Shown here: positions 10,201 to 16,472 of the stretch, piece by piece | Layout of the letters: each line of letters opens with the position of its first letter | Numbering within the stretch: the stretch's first letter is position 1 | Source: Rhizobium bangladeshense | GTDB taxonomy: Bacteria; Pseudomonadota; Alphaproteobacteria; Rhizobiales; Rhizobiaceae | Assembly: GCF_017357245.1 (NCBI RefSeq) | Contig: NZ_CP071612.1 | Location: 747,001-811,000, forward strand | Length of the DNA stretch: 64,000 nucleotides | Reading direction: 5' to 3' | Position numbers and translations under genes: made by a program | The notes under the pieces: model-generated | Databases searched by the model: none | Told to the model about the DNA's origin: nothing | The model's input: only the letters and a program-made list of their open reading frames with translations

Positions 10201-12397
10201 CACGGGTAACAATCTCGACAACACGATCACGGGTGGCGCTGCCGCCGATACGCTTTCCGGCGGCGCCGGCAATGACACGCTGAATGGCGGGGCCGGTGCG
10301 GATAGCCTGATCGGCGGCGCGGGGGACGACACCTATAGCGTCGACAATGCCGGCGACATCGTCACCGAAGCTGCCGACGAGGGAACCGACATCGTTCGCA
10401 CGACGCTGGCAAGCTATACGCTTACCGCCAATGTCGAAAACCTGAGCTTTGTCGGCACGGTAGCCTTTGCCGGAACGGGCAATGAGCTTGCCAACACCAT
10501 AAGGGGCGGGGCAGGTGCCGATACCCTGGACGGGAAGGCCGGTGCGGACAGCTTGATCGGTGGTGCGGGCAACGACATCTACATTGTCGATAACGTAGGC
10601 GACGTGGTCACCGAAGTTCTGAATGAAGGAACCGATCTGATCAAGACGGCGCTTTCAAGCTATACGCTCGGCAACAATGTCGAGAACCTGCTCTTTACGG
10701 GATCCGGCAGCTTCAGCGGCACGGGCAATGCGCTCGTCAACACGATCACCGGCGGCGCCGGCAACGACACGCTTGACGGTGGCATCGGCAATGACACGCT
10801 GGCAGGCGGCGCCGGCAACGACACATTGATCGGCTGGGTCGGCTCCGACACGATGTCGGGTGGGATTGGCGACGACATCTATGTGGTCGATATCGCGACC
10901 GACCTGGTGATCGAGAATGCCAACGAGGGGACGGACACGGTCCAGACGGCGCTTGTCAGCTATACGCTCGGCAACAATGTCGAGAACCTGACCTACACCG
11001 GCTCCGCAAGCTTCACCGGCACCGGCAATGCGCTCGCCAACACGATCATCGGCGGCGCCTTCAATGACACGCTGAATGGCGGGGCCGGTGCGGATAGCTT
11101 GATCGGCGGTGATGGCAACGACACCTACATCGTCGACAATGCCGGTGACATCGTCACCGAAGCCGCCGACGAGGGAACCGACACGGTTCGCACGACATTG
11201 GCGAGCTACACGCTTGCCGCCAATCTCGAGAACCTCAGCTATATCGGAACGGTAGCCTTTGCTGGAACAGGCAATGATCTCGACAACACGATCACCGGTG
11301 GCGTTGCCAACGATACGCTTTCCGGCGGCGTCGGCCACGATACGCTGAATGGCGGGGGCGGGGCCGATCATTTGATCGGTGGTGTTGGCGACGACACCTA
11401 TATCGTCGACAATGCCGGCGACATCGTCACCGAGAACGCCAATGAGGGGATCGACACGGTTCGCACGAACCTGAGTGCCCACACATTGGCTGCCAATGTC
11501 GAGAACCTCACCTACATCGGAACGGCAGCCTTTACCGGGGCAGGGAATCTGCTCGACAACATCATCACAGGTGGTGTCGCCGCCGACAAGCTTATAGGCG
11601 CTGCGGGCAACGATACGCTGAATGGCGGGGCTGGTTCCGACACGATGTTGGGCGGGATTGGCGACGACATCTATGTGGTCGATATCGCGACCGACGTGGT
11701 GATCGAGAATGCCAACGAGGGGACGGACACGGTCCGGACGGCGCTTGCCAGCTATATGCTCGGCAACAATGTCGAGAACCTGCTCTTTACGGGCTCCGCC
11801 AGCTTCACCGGCACCGGCAATGCGCTCGCCAACATGATCACCGGCGGCGCCTTCAATGACACGCTGAATGGCGGGGCTGGTGCGGACACTTTGATCGGCG
11901 GGAGTGGCAACGACACCTATATCCTCGACGATGCCGGCGACATCGTCACCGAAGCCGCCGACGCAGGGACCGATACGGTTCGCACGACACTGGCCGCCTA
12001 CACACTGGGGACCAATGTCGAGAACCTCACATTTATCGGAACGGGGCCGTTTGCCGGAACAGGGAATGCGCTGAACAACGTTATCATCGGCGGCAGTGGT
12101 TCTAACACGCTCACGGGCGGCGCCGGCAACGATATCCTCACTGGTGGAGCGGCGGCCGACGTCTTCATTTATTCGGCCAACTGGGGCCATGACACGATCA
12201 CAAATTTCGTGGCAACCGGCTCCGCACATGACGCAATCTGGATCGATCACAACATTTTCGCCGACTGGGATGCACTTTTTGCGGCAACTGAGCAATCCGG
12301 GAATGACACGATTATCACTGCCGATTCCGACAACACCATAACGTTAAGGAATGTTGCTCTTTCAAGCCTGCAGTCGTGGGACTTCTTGTTTGCATGA
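4250..12397 (+). CDS. Giant M10 serralysin-like RTX calcium-binding protease, 2715 residues
   Basis: The N-terminal about 260 residues form a metzincin protease domain. The zinc motif HELGHALGLKH (155-165) matches HExxHxxGxxH, and a Met-turn follows at IMTYRSY (Met185). A Peptidase_M10_C-like segment (about 265-320) leads into RTX nonapeptides (GGxGNDTL type) from about residue 335. The repeat field is built from about 26 modules of 85-95 residues, each with one or two RTX stretches, a D(T/I)Y-V-D-GD-VTE segment and an ENLTYTGSASFTGTGNALAN-like segment. The last about 90 residues resemble the C-terminal type I secretion region (TITLRNV then DFLFA end). There is no Sec signal, consistent with export by a PrsDE-type ABC secretion system, which is not encoded here. 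Serralysins are usually about 480 residues, so the repeats are hugely expanded. Calcium-dependent folding outside the cell is known for RTX proteins; an adhesin or matrix role is inference. Confidence 0.9.
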   Translation: MADLTNWPTYVSSTGDQKIDGLLGDFAWGGTITYAFPTTSSAYDYNGEKNYSFSPISSQQQSLALYFMEQSYGSAANDGFSVEGFTNANFEAGSANTAAVRFAQSSHPDLETAWAYLPASGGPGGDVWFGTGYAGTEDDLRFPRFGNYAGHALAHELGHALGLKHAHEYGIVVPSAYDSLEYTIMTYRSYIGDNGSGYTYEHDGAPQTFMMLDIAALQEMYGADYTTNSGDTVYKWNPNQGITYVNGVAAITPAANRIFATIWDGGGIDTYDLSAYTTALKIDLQAGGYSVFSQGQLSYLGGGPNNGYARGNIFNALLHEGNTASLIENVKAGSGNDTITGNEADNTLWGNAGNDTLNGLSGNDTLIGGTGNDTYIFNDLADVVTEGLNEGSDLIRTTLSSFALTNIANVENLTFIGTGAFTGTGSGLANTIAGGSGNDTLDGGAGNDTLIGGAGNDLYVIDSSFDLVIESANKGTDTVQTAISSYTLSDNVENLTYTGSASFTGTGNALANTIISGAGNDTLNGGAGADSLIGGAGDDTYSVDNVGDSVTEAANEGIDTVRATSASYTLAANLENLTYIGTAAFAGTGNDLANTIRGGAGADTLDGKGGADSLIGGAGNDTYIVDTLADVITEGLNEGADLIKTTLSSYALTINANVENLAFIGTGDFTGTGTSIANTITGGAGNDLLDGGAGNDTLNGGAGNDIYMVDSAGDVINEAVSAGTDEIRTALAAYSIAALVNVENLTYTGSASFTGTGNALANTITGDAGNDTLNGGAGADSLIGGEGDDTYSVDNTGDIVTEAADEGTDTVRATSASYTLAANLENLSYIGTAAFTGTGNELANTIRGGAGADTLDGKAGADSLIGGAGNDIYIVDNVGDVVTEVLNEGTDLIKTALSSYTLGNNVENLLFTGSGSFSGTGNALVNTITGGAGNDTLDGGIGNDTLAGGAGNDTLIGGVGSDTMSGGIGDDIYVVDIATDLVIENANEGTDTVQTALVSYTLGNNVENLTYTGSASFTGTGNALANTIIGGAFNDTLNGGAGADSLIGGEGNDTYIVDNAGDIVTEAADEGTDTVRTTLASYTLAANLENLSYIGTVAFAGTGNDLDNTITGGVANDTLSGGVGHDTLNGGGGADHLIGGVGDDTYIVDNAGDIVTENANEGIDTVRTNLSAHTLAANVENLTYIGTAAFTGAGNLLDNIITGGVAADKLIGAAGNDTLNGGAGSDTMLGGIGDDIYVVDIATDIVIENANEGTDTVRTALVGYTLGNNVENLTYTGSASFSGAGNALANTITGGAGNDTLNGGAGADSLIGGAGNDTYILDDAGDIVTEAADAGTDTVRTNLAIYTLAANVENLSFAGTGAFAGTGNNLDNTITGGAAADTLSGGAGNDTLNGGAGADSLIGGEGDDTYSVDNAGDSVTEAADEGTDIVRTTLASYTLTANVENLSFVGTVAFAGTGNELANTIRGGAGADTLDGKAGADSLIGGAGNDIYIVDNVGDVVTEVLNEGTDLIKTALSSYTLGNNVENLLFTGSGSFSGTGNALVNTITGGAGNDTLDGGIGNDTLAGGAGNDTLIGWVGSDTMSGGIGDDIYVVDIATDLVIENANEGTDTVQTALVSYTLGNNVENLTYTGSASFTGTGNALANTIIGGAFNDTLNGGAGADSLIGGDGNDTYIVDNAGDIVTEAADEGTDTVRTTLASYTLAANLENLSYIGTVAFAGTGNDLDNTITGGVANDTLSGGVGHDTLNGGGGADHLIGGVGDDTYIVDNAGDIVTENANEGIDTVRTNLSAHTLAANVENLTYIGTAAFTGAGNLLDNIITGGVAADKLIGAAGNDTLNGGAGSDTMLGGIGDDIYVVDIATDVVIENANEGTDTVRTALASYMLGNNIENLLFTGSASFTGTGNALANMITGGAGNDTLNGGAGADTLIGGSGNDTYILDDAGDIVTEAADAGTDTVRTNLAIYTLAANVENLSFAGTGAFAGTGNNLDNTITGGAAADTLSGGAGNDTLNGGAGADSLIGGAGDDTYSVDNAGDIVTEAADEGTDIVRTTLASYTLTANVENLSFVGTVAFAGTGNELANTIRGGAGADTLDGKAGADSLIGGAGNDIYIVDNVGDVVTEVLNEGTDLIKTALSSYTLGNNVENLLFTGSGSFSGTGNALVNTITGGAGNDTLDGGIGNDTLAGGAGNDTLIGWVGSDTMSGGIGDDIYVVDIATDLVIENANEGTDTVQTALVSYTLGNNVENLTYTGSASFTGTGNALANTIIGGAFNDTLNGGAGADSLIGGDGNDTYIVDNAGDIVTEAADEGTDTVRTTLASYTLAANLENLSYIGTVAFAGTGNDLDNTITGGVANDTLSGGVGHDTLNGGGGADHLIGGVGDDTYIVDNAGDIVTENANEGIDTVRTNLSAHTLAANVENLTYIGTAAFTGAGNLLDNIITGGVAADKLIGAAGNDTLNGGAGSDTMLGGIGDDIYVVDIATDVVIENANEGTDTVRTALASYMLGNNVENLLFTGSASFTGTGNALANMITGGAFNDTLNGGAGADTLIGGSGNDTYILDDAGDIVTEAADAGTDTVRTTLAAYTLGTNVENLTFIGTGPFAGTGNALNNVIIGGSGSNTLTGGAGNDILTGGAAADVFIYSANWGHDTITNFVATGSAHDAIWIDHNIFADWDALFAATEQSGNDTIITADSDNTITLRNVALSSLQSWDFLFA
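6763..11985 (+). repeat. 1857-bp coding super-repeat, 2.8 near-identical copies within the RTX gene
   Basis: The unit is 1857 bp (619 codons, seven modules). Copy 1 starts near 6763, copy 2 near 8620 and copy 3 near 10477. Copy 3 breaks off near 11985, where the sequence changes to the unique C-terminal part. Long stretches are identical at the nucleotide level, including third positions, so the duplications are recent or are homogenised by gene conversion. Shared variants (Trp in place of Gly at codons 1577 and 2196; GDGNDT instead of GEGNDT) group copies 2 and 3 against copy 1. Boundaries are approximate because the repeat is circularly permutable. Confidence 0.9.
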
Positions 12398-12460
12398 TCT
12401 TTCCTTGAACCTCGCGGCACCTTGTTTGACGGGAAGGGGGCCGAATCCGTAAGGGCGTGT

Positions 12461-12482
12461 GTCAATTTCGGCCGATATTGAC
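12461..12482. promoter_or_regulatory. Near-perfect 22-bp palindrome
   Basis: Outer arms GTCAAT / ATTGAC flank a self-complementary core TCGGCCGA; only one symmetric base pair position breaks the symmetry (20 of 22 positions). No T tract follows, so a protein binding site is more likely than a terminator. It lies 64 bp after the RTX stop codon and about 280 bp before the σEcfG-like promoter. The bound protein is unknown. Confidence 0.5.
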
Positions 12483-12763
12483 GTACGTTGTTACGGGCGA
12501 GTTCTTTCGACCATTGGTGGGCACTCCAGCGAGGTGGCAACGGCAGTGTTGCCGCTTCTGAGATACATTTTCGCCCGTGTCATTCGCCAGCCGCAATTTG
12601 CGACAGCTGAATGAGTTCCGTCGCGCGAGCTTAAAGATAAATCCTGAGAAGTTTTGAGTATCACGCGCCGTGGCCGGCCTCTCAAGAGGTTCGCGAGGTG
12701 ATATCTGGAAGCACGTGCCGCCTCCCAGTGCAGGAACGAAAACCAGGATCCTGTCGATTAGAT

Positions 12764-12788
12764 GGAACCCGTCCCATGTCGGGCCGTT
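12764..12788 (+). promoter_or_regulatory. σEcfG-type general stress promoter (GGAAC-N16-CGTT)
   Basis: GGAAC at 12764-12768 and CGTT at 12785-12788 are separated by exactly 16 bp, matching the consensus of the alphaproteobacterial general stress sigma factor EcfG. The -10 element ends 25 bp before the ATG of the DUF4174 gene, leaving a short leader with the ribosome binding site, which is the correct geometry. Confidence 0.7.
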
Positions 12789-12813
12789 CTCCAAGCTGAC
12801 GGGAGAAATACGC

Positions 12814-13251
12814 ATGTCGAAAACCCTTCTCTACGGCGCGACCAAGATCGATGGATCCAACAGTGCCTATGCGCCGATCGAAAGCCTTGCCGCTTTCCAG
12901 TGGAAGAACCGCGTCTTCATTCTCTTCGCCGACAAGGATAATGCCCGCGCGGCGCGCCAGGAAAACCAGCTGCTGTCCGAACGCAGCGCGCTCGATGAGC
13001 GCGACATGGTGGTGCTGAAGGTCTCGGCCGGCGCGGTGCGGGCGCTTTTCGGCGCTGCCGATGACCTCGACGGCGAAGCGATCCGCCGTGATCTCGAGGC
13101 GCCGGAGGCGGGCGAGTTTGCCGCCTTCCTGCTCGGCAAGGACGGAACTGTCAAGCTGAAGGTCAGCGAGCCGATCACCAGTGGCGAACTCTTCGCCATC
13201 ATCGACAGCATGCCGATGCGTGCTGCCGAAACGCTGAGGCCTGACAGGTAG
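12814..13251 (+). CDS. DUF4174 domain-containing protein
   Basis: The product is 145 residues. The segment LAAFQWKNRVFILFADKDN (about residues 21-39) is the hallmark opening of DUF4174, followed by a thioredoxin-like alternation of strands and helices. No redox cysteine pair is present. The function of the family is unknown; the fold resembles thioredoxin-like proteins. The ATG at 12814 is preceded by GGGAGAAA at good spacing; the longer in-frame start at 12670 would place the σEcfG-like promoter inside the gene and is rejected. Expression under general stress is inferred from that promoter. Confidence 0.8.
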   Translation: MSKTLLYGATKIDGSNSAYAPIESLAAFQWKNRVFILFADKDNARAARQENQLLSERSALDERDMVVLKVSAGAVRALFGAADDLDGEAIRRDLEAPEAGEFAAFLLGKDGTVKLKVSEPITSGELFAIIDSMPMRAAETLRPDR

Positions 13252-13296
13252 CCCGGCGAGACCGCGCAAAACCAACGTCACGAAAGGGAGGCGGTC

Positions 13297-13488
13297 ATGT
13301 CCGTGCCCAACGAGCCCATTCCCGATCAGCCGCCGATGCCGGCACCCGGCTGGAAACCGGTGCCGCCGATCACCGAACCGGAGCCGGACAGGCTCCCGGA
13401 CGAGGCACCGGTTCCGAACCCGGATGAGAACGATGAGCCTGCCAAGCACGTCTCCGGGGTTAAAGGAATATCTGCCGCTCGGCGCTGA
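13297..13488 (+). CDS. Small proline/glutamate-rich hypothetical protein
   Basis: This 63-residue protein has no cysteines and is dominated by Pro, Glu and Asp (IPDQPPMPAPGW near the start, then repeated PEPD/PDE motifs), so it should be intrinsically disordered. The sequence GAAAGGGAGG lies just ahead of the ATG, a strong ribosome binding site, which argues for a real gene. Similar small PxP-rich proteins are common in rhizobia. It lies 45 bp after the DUF4174 gene and may share its stress promoter. Its last 29 bp overlap the 3' end of the convergent LysR gene. Function unknown. Confidence 0.6.
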   Translation: MSVPNEPIPDQPPMPAPGWKPVPPITEPEPDRLPDEAPVPNPDENDEPAKHVSGVKGISAARR

Positions 13489-14344
13489 CGAGTTCCTGCA
13501 GGAAGTCGACGACGCTGCGGACGCGAACGAGGTCCCGCGCCGTTTCGTGATAGGTCGTCCAATAGCCGCGCCGGATTGAAACCTCTGGCAGGATACGCTC
13601 GAGCTCCGGATATTGCCGGGCGATATAGTCATGCAGGATGCCGATGCCGGCGCCTGACCGCACCGCCTCGGTCTGGCCGATCGCCGTCGAAATCTCGAAG
13701 CTTGCATCCCAGCTTCGCATCACCACGCCGGAGAAATTCAGCGAGGCGGTGAAGATCAGGTCCTCGACATAGCCGATGCGCGGATGCGCCTTAAGCGCCT
13801 CGACATGGCCGGGTCTGCCGTTTGACGCGAGGTAGTCGCGCGAGGCATAGAGGCCGAGCGTGTAGTCCGTAAGCTTGGAGGAGACGAGCCGGCCCTGCTC
13901 GGGACGTTCCAGCGTGATCGCGATATCGGCCTCGCGCTGCGACAGCGAGAAGGAGCGCGGCACGGGCACCAGCTGGATCTTCAGCTCCGGGTGGCGCTCG
14001 ATCAGCCTGCCCATGCGCGGCGCAAGAAAGGAGACGCCGAAACCGTCGGGCGCGCCGACGCGCACCGTCCCGGCGATCGCCGTATCGGTATGGCCGAGAT
14101 TGGCCTGCGCCGCGAGCATTTCGGTTTCCATCCGTTCGGCGGCGTGCAGGAAGATGCCGCCTTCGGCCGTCAGCTCGCAGCCATTCGTCCGGCGCACGAA
14201 CAGCCGCGTCTTCAGCGCCTCTTCGAGTGAGGTCAGCCGGCGCGAAAGGGTGGCGTGGTTAAGCCCCAATCGCTTCGAAGCGGCGAGGATCTGCCCGGTT
14301 CGGGCGACGGCGAGGAAGATGCGAACGTCGTCCCAGTTCATCAT
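13460..14344 (-). CDS. LysR-family transcriptional regulator, probable regulator of mmsA
   Basis: The product has 294 residues. An N-terminal winged helix-turn-helix (DVRIFLAVARTGQILAASKR ... LNHATLSRRLTSLEEAL) is followed by a LysR substrate-binding domain from about residue 90. It resembles the subgroup that lacks many paralogue-specific features and often sits beside dehydrogenase genes. Its ATG overlaps the stop of the upstream monooxygenase-like gene (ATGA), so the two are co-transcribed, divergently from mmsA. Control of the mmsA promoter is inferred from this arrangement; the effector is unknown. Confidence 0.88.
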   Translation of the reverse strand: MMNWDDVRIFLAVARTGQILAASKRLGLNHATLSRRLTSLEEALKTRLFVRRTNGCELTAEGGIFLHAAERMETEMLAAQANLGHTDTAIAGTVRVGAPDGFGVSFLAPRMGRLIERHPELKIQLVPVPRSFSLSQREADIAITLERPEQGRLVSSKLTDYTLGLYASRDYLASNGRPGHVEALKAHPRIGYVEDLIFTASLNFSGVVMRSWDASFEISTAIGQTEAVRSGAGIGILHDYIARQYPELERILPEVSIRRGYWTTYHETARDLVRVRSVVDFLQELVSAERQIFL

Positions 14345-14652
14345 TTGGCCCGCATTGCAATCGGATCGACATCGATAAGCATCAGCGACGTCACCATGCC
14401 GGCCGTCTCGCTCTTATATTTGAGGAAATGCGGGGTCAGCAGATGCGCCTCGTAGGCTTCCTGGTCGGCGTAGACTTCGAGAATGCGAACGCGGTGCGGA
14501 GCCTCGCGGATGGCAACAGCGCTGAGCGAGAGAACCCCGTCTTCCAGCGCGACCGAAGCCTCTATTTCCTCCTTGAGCAATGCGCAATAGGCTTCGAGCC
14601 TCTCCGCGGCGATCTCCAACTCCGCCATTCGCACGACTGGATTTTGCTTCAT
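14341..14652 (-). CDS. Putative quinol monooxygenase (ABM domain)
   Basis: This 103-residue protein has the antibiotic-biosynthesis-monooxygenase/YgiN ferredoxin-like fold pattern. It has a first strand, a helix with LEAYCALLKEEIEAS, then RILEVYADQEAYEAHLLTPH, the characteristic Y-EAH--TPH motif of the family. Members are cofactor-free monooxygenases or dehydratases acting on quinones or polyketide-like rings. The ATG at 14652 follows GGAGG at good spacing; a longer in-frame start at 14883 would enter the mmsA gene and is rejected. It forms a two-gene operon with the LysR regulator. A role in valine/inositol catabolism is not established. Confidence 0.75.
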   Translation of the reverse strand: MKQNPVVRMAELEIAAERLEAYCALLKEEIEASVALEDGVLSLSAVAIREAPHRVRILEVYADQEAYEAHLLTPHFLKYKSETAGMVTSLMLIDVDPIAMRAK

Positions 14653-14766
14653 CGGTTTATCCTCCGCTGAGTTTGACTTGTCCGCATGCCGTGCCAAGTT
14701 TGGAAGCAGCAGCGCCTGCATCTGGGCTACAAAATGCGCACAACGGTTGCTTATATCAGCGCATTG

Positions 14767-14791
14767 ATTTGTGCAAATTGAAGTGCAATTG
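14767..14791. promoter_or_regulatory. Candidate regulator site between the LysR operon and mmsA
   Basis: An inverted repeat ATTTG-TG-CAAAT (14767-14778) overlaps a direct repeat of GTGCAA(A)TTG (14771-14780 and 14783-14791), about 30-50 bp before the mmsA start. The location suits a LysR-type activator site, but no LysR consensus is diagnostic. Confidence 0.35.
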
Positions 14792-14818
14792 TGGGCCATC
14801 CAAACAGGAGGAACATCC

Positions 14819-16315
14819 ATGCGTGAGATCGGACATTTCATCGGCGGCAAGCAAGTCGCCGGCACCAGCGGCCGCGTCAGCAACGTCTACAATCCGGCGA
14901 CCGGCGAAGTGCAGGCAACGGTGGCGCTCGCAAGCGTCGAGGAACTGCGCGCCGCAGTCGAGAACGCCAAGGCCGCGCAGCCGAAATGGGCGGCCACCAA
15001 CCCGCAGCGCCGCGCTCGCGTTTTCTTCAAGTTCGTCGAACTCCTGAACAAGCACATGGACGAGCTTGCCGAAATGCTCTCCAAGGAACACGGCAAGACG
15101 ATCGAGGATGCCAAGGGCGACGTCGTTCGCGGCCTCGAAGTCTGCGAATTCGTCTGCGGCATCCCGCATCTCGCCAAGGGCGAGTTCACCGAGGGCGCGG
15201 GTCCGGCGATCGACATGTATTCGATCCGCCAGCCGGTCGGCATCGGCGCCGGCATCACGCCTTTCAATTTCCCGGGCATGATCCCGATGTGGATGTTCGC
15301 GCCGGCGATTGCCTGCGGCAATGCCTTCATCCTGAAGCCTTCCGAGCGTGATCCCTCTCTGCCGATCCGCCTCGCCGAACTGATGATCGAGGCCGGATTG
15401 CCGGCCGGCATCCTCAACGTAGTCAACGGCGACAAGGGTGCCGTCGACGCTATCCTCACCGATCCCGATATCGGCGCCGTCTCCTTCGTCGGCTCGACGC
15501 CGATCGCCCGCTACGTCTACGGCACGGCGGCGATGAACGGTAAGCGCGCCCAATGTTTCGGCGGCGCCAAGAACCATATGATCATTATGCCGGACGCCGA
15601 CATGGACCAGGCCGTCAACGCGCTGATGGGCGCAGGCTATGGTTCGGCCGGCGAGCGCTGCATGGCGATCTCGGTTGCCGTTCCGGTCGGTGAAGAGACC
15701 GCCAACCGCCTCGTCGAAAAGCTGACGCCGAAGATCGAATCGCTGCGCATCGGCCCCTACACCGACGAGAAGGCCGACATGGGTCCGCTCGTCACCAAGG
15801 AAGCCTATACCCGCGTTCGCGGTCTGATCGACCGCGGCGTCGAGGAGGGCGCCAAGCTCGTGGTCGATGGCCGAGATTTCAAGCTCCAAGGCTATGAAGA
15901 CGGCTATTTCGTCGGCGGCTGCCTGTTCGATCACGTCACGCCTGACATGGATATCTACAAGACCGAGATTTTCGGGCCTGTCCTCTCCGTCGTTCGCGCC
16001 CAGAACTATGAGGAAGCGCTGTCGCTGCCGATGAAGCACGAATATGGCAACGGCGTCGCGATCTACACCCGCGACGGCGATGCCGCCCGCGATTTTGCCT
16101 CGCGCATCAATATCGGCATGATCGGCATCAACGTTCCGATCCCGGTTCCGCTCGCCTACCACTCCTTCGGCGGCTGGAAGGCATCGAGCTTCGGCGACCT
16201 CAACCAACACGGCACGGATTCGATCAAGTTCTGGACGAAAACCAAGACCGTCACCGCCCGCTGGCCCTCCGGCATCAAGAGCGGCGCCGAATTCGTCATG
16301 CCGACCATGAAATAA
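14819..16315 (+). CDS. mmsA: CoA-acylating methylmalonate-semialdehyde dehydrogenase
   Basis: This 498-residue protein converts methylmalonate semialdehyde (valine catabolism) or malonate semialdehyde (inositol catabolism) with NAD+ and CoA to propionyl-CoA or acetyl-CoA and CO2. It has the aldehyde dehydrogenase fold with the family-specific IGHFIGGKQVAGTSGR start. The cofactor region is ITPFNFPGMIPMWMFAPAIA. The catalytic cysteine is in GSAGERCMAIS (Cys281), and EIFGPVLSVVRA lies near residue 383. Length equals the family norm. The ATG at 14819 has an ideal AGGAGG before it; the upstream in-frame extension is rejected. It stands alone, followed by its own terminator, with a LysR operon divergent. 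Confidence 0.96.
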   Translation: MREIGHFIGGKQVAGTSGRVSNVYNPATGEVQATVALASVEELRAAVENAKAAQPKWAATNPQRRARVFFKFVELLNKHMDELAEMLSKEHGKTIEDAKGDVVRGLEVCEFVCGIPHLAKGEFTEGAGPAIDMYSIRQPVGIGAGITPFNFPGMIPMWMFAPAIACGNAFILKPSERDPSLPIRLAELMIEAGLPAGILNVVNGDKGAVDAILTDPDIGAVSFVGSTPIARYVYGTAAMNGKRAQCFGGAKNHMIIMPDADMDQAVNALMGAGYGSAGERCMAISVAVPVGEETANRLVEKLTPKIESLRIGPYTDEKADMGPLVTKEAYTRVRGLIDRGVEEGAKLVVDGRDFKLQGYEDGYFVGGCLFDHVTPDMDIYKTEIFGPVLSVVRAQNYEEALSLPMKHEYGNGVAIYTRDGDAARDFASRINIGMIGINVPIPVPLAYHSFGGWKASSFGDLNQHGTDSIKFWTKTKTVTARWPSGIKSGAEFVMPTMK

Positions 16316-16340
16316 TCTCACGAGAGATCGATCTGCAATT

Positions 16341-16364
16341 CGGGGGCCCTTCGGCCCCCGTTTT
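16341..16364 (+). terminator. Intrinsic terminator of mmsA
   Basis: An 8-bp GC stem CGGGGGCC / GGCCCCCG with a CTTC tetraloop is followed by TTTT, 25 bp after the mmsA stop. Confidence 0.9.
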
Positions 16365-16472
16365 CGATTTAAGGTTGTTGATTTCTGGGCCTCTTTGCTC
16401 TTCAGATAATGGGCCCGCCGCGCGATTCTCATCACGGGTGCCGGGTTCGACATGCTGGGGGAAGCAAAGATC

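Larger units (their letters stand above)
12398..12813. other. 416-bp gene-free stretch after the RTX gene
   Basis: This gap holds a near-perfect 22-bp palindrome (12461-12482) and, at its end, a σEcfG-like promoter (12764-12788) and the GGGAGAAA ribosome binding site of the following gene. An in-frame upstream start at 12670 exists for the next ORF, but the extension is not conserved-looking and contains the promoter. No clear T-tailed terminator for the RTX gene was found. Confidence 0.55.

Noticed and set aside
10655..12295. 546-codon open frame on the minus strand inside the RTX gene (and shorter copies at 6941 and 8798)
   Set aside because: It arises from the biased repeat codons of the RTX gene and recurs with the 1857-bp period; no ribosome binding site or protein-like composition of its own.
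4250..12397. RTX repeats as a CRISPR or non-coding satellite
   Set aside because: The repeats are in one continuous frame, multiples of three, and encode canonical calcium-binding motifs.
3471..12813. Genomic island integrated at tRNA-His carrying the RTX gene
   Set aside because: No duplicate of the tRNA 3' end, integrase or other mobility gene was found; only the gene-free AT-rich flank is suggestive.
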